Source: Streptomyces sp. G44
GTDB lineage: Bacteria > Actinomycetota > Actinomycetes > Streptomycetales > Streptomycetaceae
DNA length: 45,971 nucleotides
Reading direction: 5' to 3'
NCBI RefSeq assembly: GCF_016905445.1
Contig: NZ_JAFEXF010000036.1
Location: 1 to 45,971, forward strand
The notes beneath the pieces are model-generated. The model made no database searches, had not been told where the DNA came from, and saw only the letters and a program-made list of their open reading frames with translations. How positions within the stretch are numbered: position 1 is the first letter of the stretch; every line of letters starts with the position of its first letter. Positions 15,763 to 22,907 of the stretch are shown one piece after another. Both the position numbers and the translations under genes were made by a program.

Positions 15763-17823
15763 ATGGCCAGGGGCAGCGTCAACGACGAACAGCACCAGCT
15801 TGTGCAACTGATGGAAGCCCAGCGGGGCAACTCGGACGGTGGCGGCATCGGCGCCTACCTTCTGCACCGGGCCAAGCCGCACATTCCGCCGTGGCTGGCG
15901 GTGGGCGGCACCGGGCTTGCCGGGGCGCTGGGGCACTGGCGGTGGGGCGACAGCTCCGCGGCCGGTGTCGGTCTCACCCTGGCGTCGGTGGCCCTGTCCG
16001 GCGGCGCCTACATGATCGGCAAAACGACCAGCAAGCAACGCCGCCTGCACTCGGCCATCACTACCGGGCTCGGGTCGGCGTGGCTGACGGCCGCGTGCCT
16101 GGCAGGCCCGACTGCGGGCCCGCTCGATGACCTGTATCTGATGGGCGGTCCGGCGCTGGCGCTGTCGTGGAATGTGCGCGTCATGATGCGCCAGAACCCC
16201 GACGGCGGCACGGGCAGCGCGGACGGGGGCCTGCTGGAGAAGGTGGGGCTAGCGGGCGCGAAGTTCGGGGCGACGAAGGTGGAGCCGAACAAGGTGACCG
16301 CCTCGCTCGCGCTGGAGCCGGGCGAGCAGACCAACGACGACGTGTCCAAGGCGCTCGCCCGTCTGGCCTCCGCGCTGGACCTGCCCACCTCAGCAGTGCG
16401 TTACCAGGCCGATCCGGGCTCGGCCCGGCGCGGTGAGCTGGTCATCGTCCCCGAGGACATGCTTGCTCAGGCCGTCCAGTGGGAGGGCCCCTCCAACGTG
16501 GGCGGCTCGATCGCTGATCCGCTGGTGATCGGCCGCTATGACGACGGCTCCCCGCTGCTGCTGTGGCTGCCTGGTGACCCGGACCCTGAGGTGGGCCGTA
16601 ACAGCACGCACGTGCTGGTCGCGGGCGGCACGGGGTCCGGCAAGGGCGACACCGCCCTGAACCTGCTGACCGAGATCCTTTCCCGCACGGATGTCATCGT
16701 CTGGTTCTCCGACCCCAAGGAGTTCCAGGACTTCGGGCCGCTGCGGCCGGGCATGGACTGGTCGGCCGGGGGCGGCACGGACACCGAGATCCTGGTGGAG
16801 GGCGTCAAGGCGGCCATCCCCGCCCGCACCCGCTGGCTGGGTGCCCACTCCTACCGCCAGTGGGTTCCCGAGGCCGCCCGCGAGCAGACCAGCACCGCAC
16901 ACTCCTGCCGCAGCGACGGGCGGCCGTGTGGCTGCGCGGGCATGCCGTTCCTGGTGGCGTGGTTCGAGGAAGCCGCCAACACGCTGCGCAACCTCGGCGA
17001 CGACGCGTTCACCGGCATCGCCCAGGAAGCCCGATCGGCGGGGGTGTCGCTGGTGGTGTCCCTCCAGCGGCCCTCCTACGACCAGATGTCCACCAGCACA
17101 CGCGCCTCCATCCCCTCCGTGATCGCGCTGGGATGCGACCCGCGTGATGAGGGGTTCTCACTGCCGGACGCGGTGCTCGATGCGGGGGCGCATCCGGGCG
17201 CGTGGGGCAACCGGCGGCCCGGCTACTGCTACGTCGTTTCTCCCGGCATCGACGAGACGAAATACGCCGCCCCGGGTCGCACTTCGCAGTTCACCGTGAA
17301 GGCGGTGCCGATCATGGAGATGCTCGCGCAGTGGGCGCTACGCAACGGCGCCAGCGCCGACCCCATCACCGCCGGCGCCGCCCGCAGCATCGCCGGCACC
17401 GCCTACACCGGCCGCACCCCCGACACCGGACAGCGGCCCGCCGTGGCCGATGCGGAGGACGACATGGACGACACCACCGCCGACGCCGGCCTGAACATCG
17501 ACCCCGAGGACGCCGACATCGACCCCGAGGCCGAACTCCCCGCACCCGAGCCGGGCGACGACACCCCGATCTTCGAGCAGAGCACCGGCCGCAAGCCGGG
17601 CCCCGAGGAAGCCCGGCGGCTGTTCGCTCAGGCGTTGGAGGAGTTCGAGCACCGCGGACAGATGGTCGTGGGCCCCAAGGACTTCTACGACTGGTGCGAC
17701 CAGCACAACCTGTCGCGCCCGTGGGTGTCCGAGCGGCTCAAAGAGGCGTGGAAGGAAGGCCGGGTGCAGGAGACCAGCAAGACCGGCCGGTGGCGCATCG
17801 TCCCTTCCCTGACCGCCGCCTGA
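15763..17823 (+). CDS. traB: TraB/TraSA-type FtsK-like conjugative DNA translocase
   Basis: 686 residues. The single protein that moves double-stranded DNA between Streptomyces hyphae. Three hydrophobic segments lie at about 42-65, 70-86 and 98-138. The motor domain has Walker A VLVAGGTGSGKGDT (about 288-295) and Walker B PFLVAWFEE (about 396-402), preceded by a small cysteine cluster (C382, C389, C391). An acidic linker (about 560-600) leads to a C-terminal winged helix (about 615-680; FYDWCDQHNLSRPWVSERLK), the domain that in known TraB proteins reads short clt repeats. A dense array of such repeats starts nine bases after the stop, which supports this function. RBS AAGGAGG at 15749. Confidence 0.93.
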   Translation: MARGSVNDEQHQLVQLMEAQRGNSDGGGIGAYLLHRAKPHIPPWLAVGGTGLAGALGHWRWGDSSAAGVGLTLASVALSGGAYMIGKTTSKQRRLHSAITTGLGSAWLTAACLAGPTAGPLDDLYLMGGPALALSWNVRVMMRQNPDGGTGSADGGLLEKVGLAGAKFGATKVEPNKVTASLALEPGEQTNDDVSKALARLASALDLPTSAVRYQADPGSARRGELVIVPEDMLAQAVQWEGPSNVGGSIADPLVIGRYDDGSPLLLWLPGDPDPEVGRNSTHVLVAGGTGSGKGDTALNLLTEILSRTDVIVWFSDPKEFQDFGPLRPGMDWSAGGGTDTEILVEGVKAAIPARTRWLGAHSYRQWVPEAAREQTSTAHSCRSDGRPCGCAGMPFLVAWFEEAANTLRNLGDDAFTGIAQEARSAGVSLVVSLQRPSYDQMSTSTRASIPSVIALGCDPRDEGFSLPDAVLDAGAHPGAWGNRRPGYCYVVSPGIDETKYAAPGRTSQFTVKAVPIMEMLAQWALRNGASADPITAGAARSIAGTAYTGRTPDTGQRPAVADAEDDMDDTTADAGLNIDPEDADIDPEAELPAPEPGDDTPIFEQSTGRKPGPEEARRLFAQALEEFEHRGQMVVGPKDFYDWCDQHNLSRPWVSERLKEAWKEGRVQETSKTGRWRIVPSLTAA

Positions 17824-17831
17824 CATGAGCC

Positions 17832-17941
17832 TGACACCTGACACCGTCACGCGGCTCTGACACCCAAACCCTTAGGCAAACCCGCTGTCAGAAACGCGTG
17901 ACACCCCACCCTGACACTCCCTGACACCTGCTCCTGACACC
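17832..17941. repeat. TGACAC repeat array, candidate clt (transfer recognition sites)
   Basis: TGACACC or TGACACT starts at 17832, 17839, 17858, 17899, 17912, 17922 and 17935, all in the same orientation, with a related TGACATG at the traB stop and an inverted CTGTCAG at 17885-17891. In pSVH1 and relatives the cis-acting transfer locus is a set of directly repeated 8-bp motifs next to traB, bound by its winged helix. Position and form match; the motif itself is specific to this element. Confidence 0.7.
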
Positions 17942-18004
17942 CCAAGCCCCGTGGGCCCACGCCTCTTGCCGACGCGGGCCCACGGCCCATTCGAGGGAGG
18001 CCCC

Positions 18005-18469
18005 ATGGACCACACCGCACGGCCGACCGCCATCGAAGTGCACCACCCGACACCGCTCGCGCACCTGGACCCCCACGCGGCACCTCTGGTGCCCGCGGCA
18101 CCGTACTTCGAGGGCCAGCCGGTGGTGTGGGTGCCCGACGCCTACGGGCGGATGGTCCCCATGCCCAAGCACCTCGCACCGCCCCCCGTCCCGGCGAGCG
18201 AACCGCGCGACCTGACCCCGCTGCCGCTCCTCGACCCGGTGGCGCAGCGCTTCATCGGCGCCGGTATCGGCGGCGGCGCGCTCTCCGCGGGGGCCGGATA
18301 CGGCATCGGCCAGGCACTGACCGCCGCCGCCGGCTTCACCTCCGGCGCCAGCATGTGGCTGCTCATCCTGCTCGTCGTCGTCCTGCGCGCCCCGGCCCGC
18401 GCGGTGGGCGGCGGGAGCACGGTCAACATCCGCAAGGCCGTGATCAAGCGCAACCGCTTCTACGGCTGA
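18005..18469 (+). CDS. Small membrane protein (Spd-like candidate)
   Basis: 154 residues, ATG 18005 after GAGGGAGG. A His/Pro-rich soluble N-terminus (about 1-75) is followed by a Gly/Ala segment (GAGIGGGALSAGAGYGIGQ) and one strong membrane helix (MWLLILLVVVLRAP); the end is basic (NIRKAVIKRNRFYG). It resembles proteins annotated as SpdD-like in AICEs, but the family assignment is tentative. Confidence 0.7.
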   Translation: MDHTARPTAIEVHHPTPLAHLDPHAAPLVPAAPYFEGQPVVWVPDAYGRMVPMPKHLAPPPVPASEPRDLTPLPLLDPVAQRFIGAGIGGGALSAGAGYGIGQALTAAAGFTSGASMWLLILLVVVLRAPARAVGGGSTVNIRKAVIKRNRFYG

Positions 18470-18482
18470 GGCAGGAGGAGCG

Positions 18483-18842
18483 ATGGCCTACATCGGACGA
18501 ATGCCCACCGCCTTCCTTACCAGTGGGCAGATCCAGCCGACGGAATACCGGCGCTGGGCCGATGCCCGACGGCGCTTCGCCCACCACGAGAAGGACCGCA
18601 AGAAGGTCGAAAAGCTGAAGGAATCCATCCCCCGGCACGGCCTCACAGAGCCAATCGTGCTCGGGGTCGATGACCGCTACTTCGACGTGTACGTCGGGGA
18701 CGGACACCACCGGGCCGTAGCCCTGATGGACCTGCGCATCCGCTCTTTCCCGTTCCGCTGGTACTGGATCAAAGCCTTCGGCGTCCACATCGAACTCGAG
18801 CCCTTTCCCTTCCACCTCCTGCACAACCCAGTGAAGGAATAG
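18483..18842 (+). CDS. ParB/sulfiredoxin-like domain protein
   Basis: 119 residues after AGGAGG. The pattern KKVEKLKESIPRHGLTEPIV, followed by a beta segment and VYVGDGHHRAVALMDLRIR, is the ParB-like N-terminal fold: a helix, a search-for-partner strand and the GxGxHR motif that binds nucleotide. No DNA-binding helix-turn-helix follows, so this is a stand-alone domain rather than a full ParB. In mobile elements such proteins can act as small NTP-dependent switches or nucleases; its task here is unknown. Confidence 0.75.
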   Translation: MAYIGRMPTAFLTSGQIQPTEYRRWADARRRFAHHEKDRKKVEKLKESIPRHGLTEPIVLGVDDRYFDVYVGDGHHRAVALMDLRIRSFPFRWYWIKAFGVHIELEPFPFHLLHNPVKE

Positions 18843-18846
18843 CGCC

Positions 18847-18918
18847 ATGACCTGCCGCGCCTGCACCGACACCTTCACCGTCATCCGCACCGATGCCACC
18901 ACCGCGAAGCAGCACTGA
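18847..18918 (+). CDS. Possible 23-residue small protein with a CxxC motif
   Basis: A short frame MTCRACTDTFTVIRTDATTA ending KQH starts four bases after the ParB-like stop and ends ten bases before the next gene. Codon use is typical for the genome and a CRAC motif sits at the N-terminus. No ribosome binding site of its own is evident, so translation would depend on coupling. Confidence 0.4.
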   Translation: MTCRACTDTFTVIRTDATTAKQH

Positions 18919-18928
18919 AGGGGCCCTC

Positions 18929-19093
18929 ATGGACGAAGACGAGTACTGCGACGAGTGCGCCGACTACGGCTGCGCCGGCCACGAACTGTGCGACGACTGC
19001 GCGGGCGAGATCTGCAACGAGTGCGGGGGCTGCGAGTGCCCCGAGTCCCCCTGCCCCGGCTACATGGCGCACTACACCGGCACCGACTTCTAG
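18929..19093 (+). CDS. Cysteine-rich acidic microprotein
   Basis: 54 residues, MDEDEYCDECADYGCAGHEL and onward, with eleven cysteines in CxxC-type pairs (CDEC, CDDC, CNEC, CEC) and many acidic residues. This suggests one or two bound metal ions. GAAGGGG lies ten bases upstream of the ATG. No family is recognised; the net negative charge resembles DNA-mimic anti-restriction proteins, but that is only a resemblance. Confidence 0.65.
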   Translation: MDEDEYCDECADYGCAGHELCDDCAGEICNECGGCECPESPCPGYMAHYTGTDF

Positions 19094-19100
19094 CGACGTC

Positions 19101-19141
19101 AGGGGCGGCCCCCGTTCTCGCCAAAGTCCGGGGCCGCCCCT
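19101..19141 (+). terminator. Hairpin terminator after the microprotein gene
   Basis: AGGGGCGGCCCC and GGGGCCGCCCCT form a perfect 12-bp stem with a 17-nt loop, seven bases after the microprotein stop. It separates the transfer block from the methyltransferase and replication genes. Confidence 0.75.
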
Positions 19142-19178
19142 GTCCACCTGCCCTACCAGACCTGTGGAGGTCTCCAGC

Positions 19179-19871
19179 ATGACGCAACCCGCCCCCATCC
19201 GGCGAGACGGCCACCGGCCGACATTGCTGGATCTGTTCTGCTGCCAGGGCGGCGCGGCCAAGGGGTACTCCGACGCCGGCTTTGAGGTGACCGGCGTCGA
19301 CATCACCCCGCAGCCCCGCTACCCGTACCGGTTCATGCAGGCCGACGCCATCGCGTTCGTGCGCGAGCACGGCGCTGCGTTCGACTTCATCCACGCCTCC
19401 CCGCCGTGCCAGCACGACACCGACTGCCAGCGCCTGCGCGGCAACGCCCACCCTGACCTGATCGCCCCCACCCGTGCCGCTCTGGAGTCCACCGGGCGGC
19501 CGTGGGCGATGGAGAACGTGCGGGGCGCGGCGGCCAAGCTGCGCACCCCGGTGATGCTGTGCGGGCAGATGTTCCGCCTGGCCAACTACCGCCACCGCTT
19601 CTTCGAGACCGGCGGCGGCTTCCGCCTGCCGCAGGCTGGCCACCCCGCGCACCTGGTCCCGCAGGCCAAGATGGGCCGACCCGTCCCGCCCGGCCACTAC
19701 GGGCAGTTCGTCGGCAACTTCTCCGGCGTGGCCCTGGCCCGCCAGGTGCTCGGCGTGCCGTGGATGAACCGCGACGGCATCCGCGAGTGCATTCCCCCGG
19801 CCTACACCCAGCACATCGGCACCGCCGCCCTGGAACTGCTGTATGCCGACCGGCTGGAGGTGACGGCATGA
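19179..19871 (+). CDS. Small C5-cytosine DNA methyltransferase
   Basis: 230 residues. Motif I is LLDLFCCQGGAAKGYSDAGF (AdoMet binding), motif IV has the catalytic cysteine in HASPPCQHD (C77), motif VI is MENVRG, motif VIII YRHRFF, and the end (ECIPPAYTQHIGTAAL) matches the motif IX-X region. A normal target-recognition domain of 80 or more residues is missing, so specificity may be short or relaxed. GGAGG precedes the ATG at 19179. It overlaps the primase gene by ATGA. Likely roles are protection of element DNA from host restriction or regulation; a partnership with the HNH nuclease is speculative. Confidence 0.85.
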   Translation: MTQPAPIRRDGHRPTLLDLFCCQGGAAKGYSDAGFEVTGVDITPQPRYPYRFMQADAIAFVREHGAAFDFIHASPPCQHDTDCQRLRGNAHPDLIAPTRAALESTGRPWAMENVRGAAAKLRTPVMLCGQMFRLANYRHRFFETGGGFRLPQAGHPAHLVPQAKMGRPVPPGHYGQFVGNFSGVALARQVLGVPWMNRDGIRECIPPAYTQHIGTAALELLYADRLEVTA

Positions 19872-20707
19872 GCGAGCACCTGCGTACCGCGCTCGAACTC
19901 GCGGCCTCTCAGATCCCGGTCATGCCCCTGCGGGTAGGGAAGGTGCCGTTCGGTAACTGCCCGACCTGCGCCAGGAACGCGTGTGGCGGCCGGCCGAACA
20001 TGAAGAACCCCGGCCCCTGCGCCTGCCCCGTTCCCTGCCACGGCTGGGCCGCCGCCACCACGAACCCGGATGTCATCAGCTCTGGCCCCTGGCGCCGCGC
20101 CTGGCTGTGTGCGAGCGCGGTCGCCTACCACCCGGGCGGGGCGGGGCTGACGGTCGTGGACCTCGACGACGCCGACGCGATTGCGTGGGCCCGCGAGAAC
20201 CTGCCCGCCACGCGGACCGTGGCCACCACCCGTGGTGAGCACTGGCTCTACCTGAGTCGGATGCAGTCGGTAAACGCCGTTCGGCCTGGCGTGGACATCA
20301 AGTCCTCCATGGCCTACGCCCGCTGGCTCGGGTTCGGCAGCGGCGCCTTGACGGAATTGCCGGATGCCGTGCGCGAGCTGGCCGTGAGCAAGCCCGCGAC
20401 AGTCCGGCCCACGCCCCACGTTGTCACGGCGTCGGCATCGGCCGGGGGCGGGGAGTGCCCCCACCGCACCCCCGCCTACCTTGAACGCGGCATCGCCATG
20501 GCAGTGCAGCGCATCACCGAGTCCACCAGCGGTGTGCATGCCACGGTGTACCGCACCTTCCTAGCCGTGTTGTCCACGCACGGCCGCTGCGGTTGCCTCA
20601 CCGACTGCCACGTCGGGCGGCTGTTCGCCGCTGCGCAGGCCAAGGGTGAGTCCCCGCGGCACTGCGCCGACGCGTGGGCCAACGCCCGCACCGCGTTGGG
20701 GCTGTGA
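19868..20707 (+). CDS. Bifunctional DNA primase/polymerase
   Basis: 279 residues of the AICE primase-polymerase type. An N-terminal zinc-type cysteine group (C31, C34, C39, C51, C53, C57) precedes the catalytic elements: VVDLDDADA with the metal-binding aspartates (about 97-101), TTRGEHWLYL with the conserved histidine, and GVDIKSS with a further aspartate. It starts inside the methyltransferase stop and is followed two bases later by the ATPase gene, so the two probably form the replication initiation complex, as the Prim-Pol type does in AICEs. Confidence 0.88.
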   Translation: MSEHLRTALELAASQIPVMPLRVGKVPFGNCPTCARNACGGRPNMKNPGPCACPVPCHGWAAATTNPDVISSGPWRRAWLCASAVAYHPGGAGLTVVDLDDADAIAWARENLPATRTVATTRGEHWLYLSRMQSVNAVRPGVDIKSSMAYARWLGFGSGALTELPDAVRELAVSKPATVRPTPHVVTASASAGGGECPHRTPAYLERGIAMAVQRITESTSGVHATVYRTFLAVLSTHGRCGCLTDCHVGRLFAAAQAKGESPRHCADAWANARTALGL

Positions 20708-20708
20708 C

Positions 20709-22181
20709 ATGGCCGACGACGAAAAGAGCCCGGCCCGCGAGGTCATCACCGACTACGCGCAGACCCACTTCCGGTACTTCCGCACCGCCGACGGCACCGT
20801 CTACGCGCAGAAGAACGGCCACCCCGTCGCGCGCCCGATCCGCTCCCAGGGGACCACGGGCAGTCACCGCCAGGAACTCATGGTCGGCCTCTACCAGGAC
20901 GGGCGCGGCGTGTTCAACGGGAGTGCGATGAAGGAGGCGTTGGACTTGATCGAAGCGCTGGCACTGACCGAGGACGTACAGCCGGTCCACATCCGCGTGG
21001 CCGCCGGCTTCGACGGGGCGACGTGGCTGGACCTGGGGCGCGATGACGGGCAGTCCGTCCGCATCCACCCCACCGGATGGGACATCACCGTTCCCGACCC
21101 GCGCGAGGTGTCCTGGCGGCGTACCCAGCTCACGGGGGAACTGCCCCTGCCAGCGAAAGACACCGACGGCAAGGGCATCGACCTGCTGATGCGACTGTGC
21201 AACTTCGCCAACGCGGAGACCGAGTGCCTGGCCATCGCGTGGCTGATCGGCTGTCTCGGACCGTCCGTGCCCGTCCCTGCGCCGTTCCTCACCGGGCCGC
21301 AGGGCGCGGGGAAGTCCACCGGGGGCCGGATGCTGGTGCGGATCGTTGAGGGCATGAGCGGGGACCTGCGCCGCGCGCCGAAGGATGAGGAGAACCTGAT
21401 CGCTGCGGTGGCGGCCGGATGGGTCACCGCCCTGGACAACCTCTCCTACATGAGCCCGGACCTCTCCGACGCGATGTGCTGCATCGTCACCGGAGCTGAG
21501 AACGTCAAGCGCGCGCTGTTCACCGACGGGGACGTGTTCCGTGTCGGCTACCGCCGCCCTCTGCTCCTGACCGGCATCGACGTGGGCGTCATCCGTCCCG
21601 ACCTCGCGGAACGACTCCTGCCCCTGCGGCTGGAGCGGCCCCGCGTCCGGCGCACCGAGGCGGAACTGTGGGCGGAGTACGCGGAGATCCTTCCCGTCGT
21701 GCTCGGCTCGCTCCTGGACCTCACGGTGAAGGTCCGCGCGGCGGAGGCGGAGACCCCCACGGACCTGCGGATGGCGGACTTCGCGCACCTGTGCGCCCAA
21801 CTCGACGCCGCCACCGGCCTCGGAGCACTCACCGCCTATCGGGCGAGTCTCGACGACCTCAATGACGACGTAATTGAGGGCGACTTGCTCGCGCAGACCG
21901 TCCTGCGGCACGCCGAGACCATCGAGCCGGGCGCGGCACAACGGATGACCTCCACGGAGTGGCTGCACTGTCTCAGCGGCCTCTACAGCGGCGAGGACTT
22001 CCGTCCCCTGCCCAAAGGGTGGCCGACCACGGGCAAAGTCCTCTCCGACCGGCTCAAGCGCCTTCAGCCGACCCTGGCCGCCCGTGGCGTCCTCATCGAC
22101 TCCGGGCGCACCAAGAAGGGCCGCTACCTCGAAATGACCCGCGCGGCGACCCCGGCGCAGCACGAGCAGCAGGCGTTCTGA
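20709..22181 (+). CDS. P-loop replication ATPase/helicase partner of the primase
   Basis: 490 residues. A loosely conserved N-terminal half (about 1-150) is followed by Walker A FLTGPQGAGKSTGGRM (196-204) and a Walker B-like AGWVTALDNLS, with a sensor-type arginine region at LLPLRLERPRVRR. The C-terminal 100 residues (STEWLHCLSGLY, VLSDRLKRLQPTLAARGV) look like a winged helix of the kind found in replication initiators. The gene is immediately followed by an array of TGCGTCA repeats, which is the likely binding site. Family relation to AICE helicase-type initiators is inferred; no exact subfamily assigned. Confidence 0.82.
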   Translation: MADDEKSPAREVITDYAQTHFRYFRTADGTVYAQKNGHPVARPIRSQGTTGSHRQELMVGLYQDGRGVFNGSAMKEALDLIEALALTEDVQPVHIRVAAGFDGATWLDLGRDDGQSVRIHPTGWDITVPDPREVSWRRTQLTGELPLPAKDTDGKGIDLLMRLCNFANAETECLAIAWLIGCLGPSVPVPAPFLTGPQGAGKSTGGRMLVRIVEGMSGDLRRAPKDEENLIAAVAAGWVTALDNLSYMSPDLSDAMCCIVTGAENVKRALFTDGDVFRVGYRRPLLLTGIDVGVIRPDLAERLLPLRLERPRVRRTEAELWAEYAEILPVVLGSLLDLTVKVRAAEAETPTDLRMADFAHLCAQLDAATGLGALTAYRASLDDLNDDVIEGDLLAQTVLRHAETIEPGAAQRMTSTEWLHCLSGLYSGEDFRPLPKGWPTTGKVLSDRLKRLQPTLAARGVLIDSGRTKKGRYLEMTRAATPAQHEQQAF

Positions 22182-22363
22182 CCCACACCGCCCGGCGCGT
22201 CTGGACAAGCAAGAGGAGCACCCGGCGCCGCGCGGCGTGCTCCTCTTGCTGTTCGGCGCAACGCGCCGCCCAAGGTCGCGCCGCTTGCGGCTCCTTCTTC
22301 ACGCTGTAAGGCGCACCGCACCACCAACAGACACCCCCTCTTTTGTCCTAAGAGGGAAGACGC

Positions 22364-22569
22364 TGCGTCACCTGCGTCACACCGCCGCAAGAACGGCCTC
22401 TGAGCTGCGGTGAAAGCCGTGACGCAGACCACGGCCTCTGCGTCATCCTGCGTCACCTGCGACACCCCATGACGGAGGCCATGACGCACCGATGACGCAC
22501 ACCCGGCCGTCTGCGTCACACAAATCCGCAGGTCAGACGCTCGAATGACGCTGGTGACGCGGTGACGCA
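22364..22569. repeat. TGCGTCA iteron array, candidate replication origin
   Basis: TGCGTCA or its complement TGACGCA is exact at 22364, 22373, 22420, 22439, 22449, 22482, 22493, 22512 and 22563, with one-mismatch copies at 22470, 22546 and 22555. Both orientations occur. A hairpin (CCCTCTT and AAGAGGG, about 22335-22356) precedes the array. It lies between the replication ATPase and xis, where an iteron-type origin is expected. There is no gene in 22182-22640. Confidence 0.75.
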
Positions 22570-22640
22570 GAAATCCGCACCTCGGACAGACACGCTTGCT
22601 GAGAAGCGTCCAAGACCCTCCCCGGTAGGAGGCACCCCGG

Positions 22641-22859
22641 ATGAGTACCGCAACCGCCGCCCCCGTCGACCGACTCCTGTACAAGCCCGAGGAAGCCGCC
22701 GAAGCGCTCGCCATCGGCCGCTCGACCGTTTACGAGCTGATGGCCGAAGGCGCCCTGAACTACATTAAGTTGGGCCGCTTGCGCCGGATTCGGCGCGCGG
22801 ACCTCGAAGCGTACGTCGCCAACCTCACCCCCTGCCCGCCTGACCCGAGCACGACCTGA
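22641..22859 (+). CDS. xis: Excisionase (Xis), MerR-like helix-turn-helix
   Basis: 72 residues with a single winged helix-turn-helix: LLYKPEEAAEALAIGRSTVY, then ELMAEGALNYIKLGRLRRI and RRADLEAYVANL. This is the standard small excisionase of AICEs and actinophages, which bends att DNA and directs the integrase to excision. ATG 22641 follows GGTAGGAGG. It lies directly upstream of int. Confidence 0.88.
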   Translation: MSTATAAPVDRLLYKPEEAAEALAIGRSTVYELMAEGALNYIKLGRLRRIRRADLEAYVANLTPCPPDPSTT

Positions 22860-22888
22860 GGCGCCCCGAGCATCCCGCTCGGGGCGCC
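22860..22888 (+). terminator. Hairpin between xis and int
   Basis: GGCGCCCCGAG and its complement form a perfect 11-bp stem around CATCCCG. It ends just before the ribosome binding site of int, so it may reduce read-through from xis or set the xis:int ratio. Confidence 0.6.
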
Positions 22889-22907
22889 TCCCGCATTGGA
22901 GGAGCGC

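Noticed and set aside
8494..19871. HNH nuclease and cytosine methyltransferase as a classical restriction-modification pair
   Set aside because: They are about 10 kb apart, in different transcription units and of different base composition. A functional link is possible but not supported by the sequence alone.
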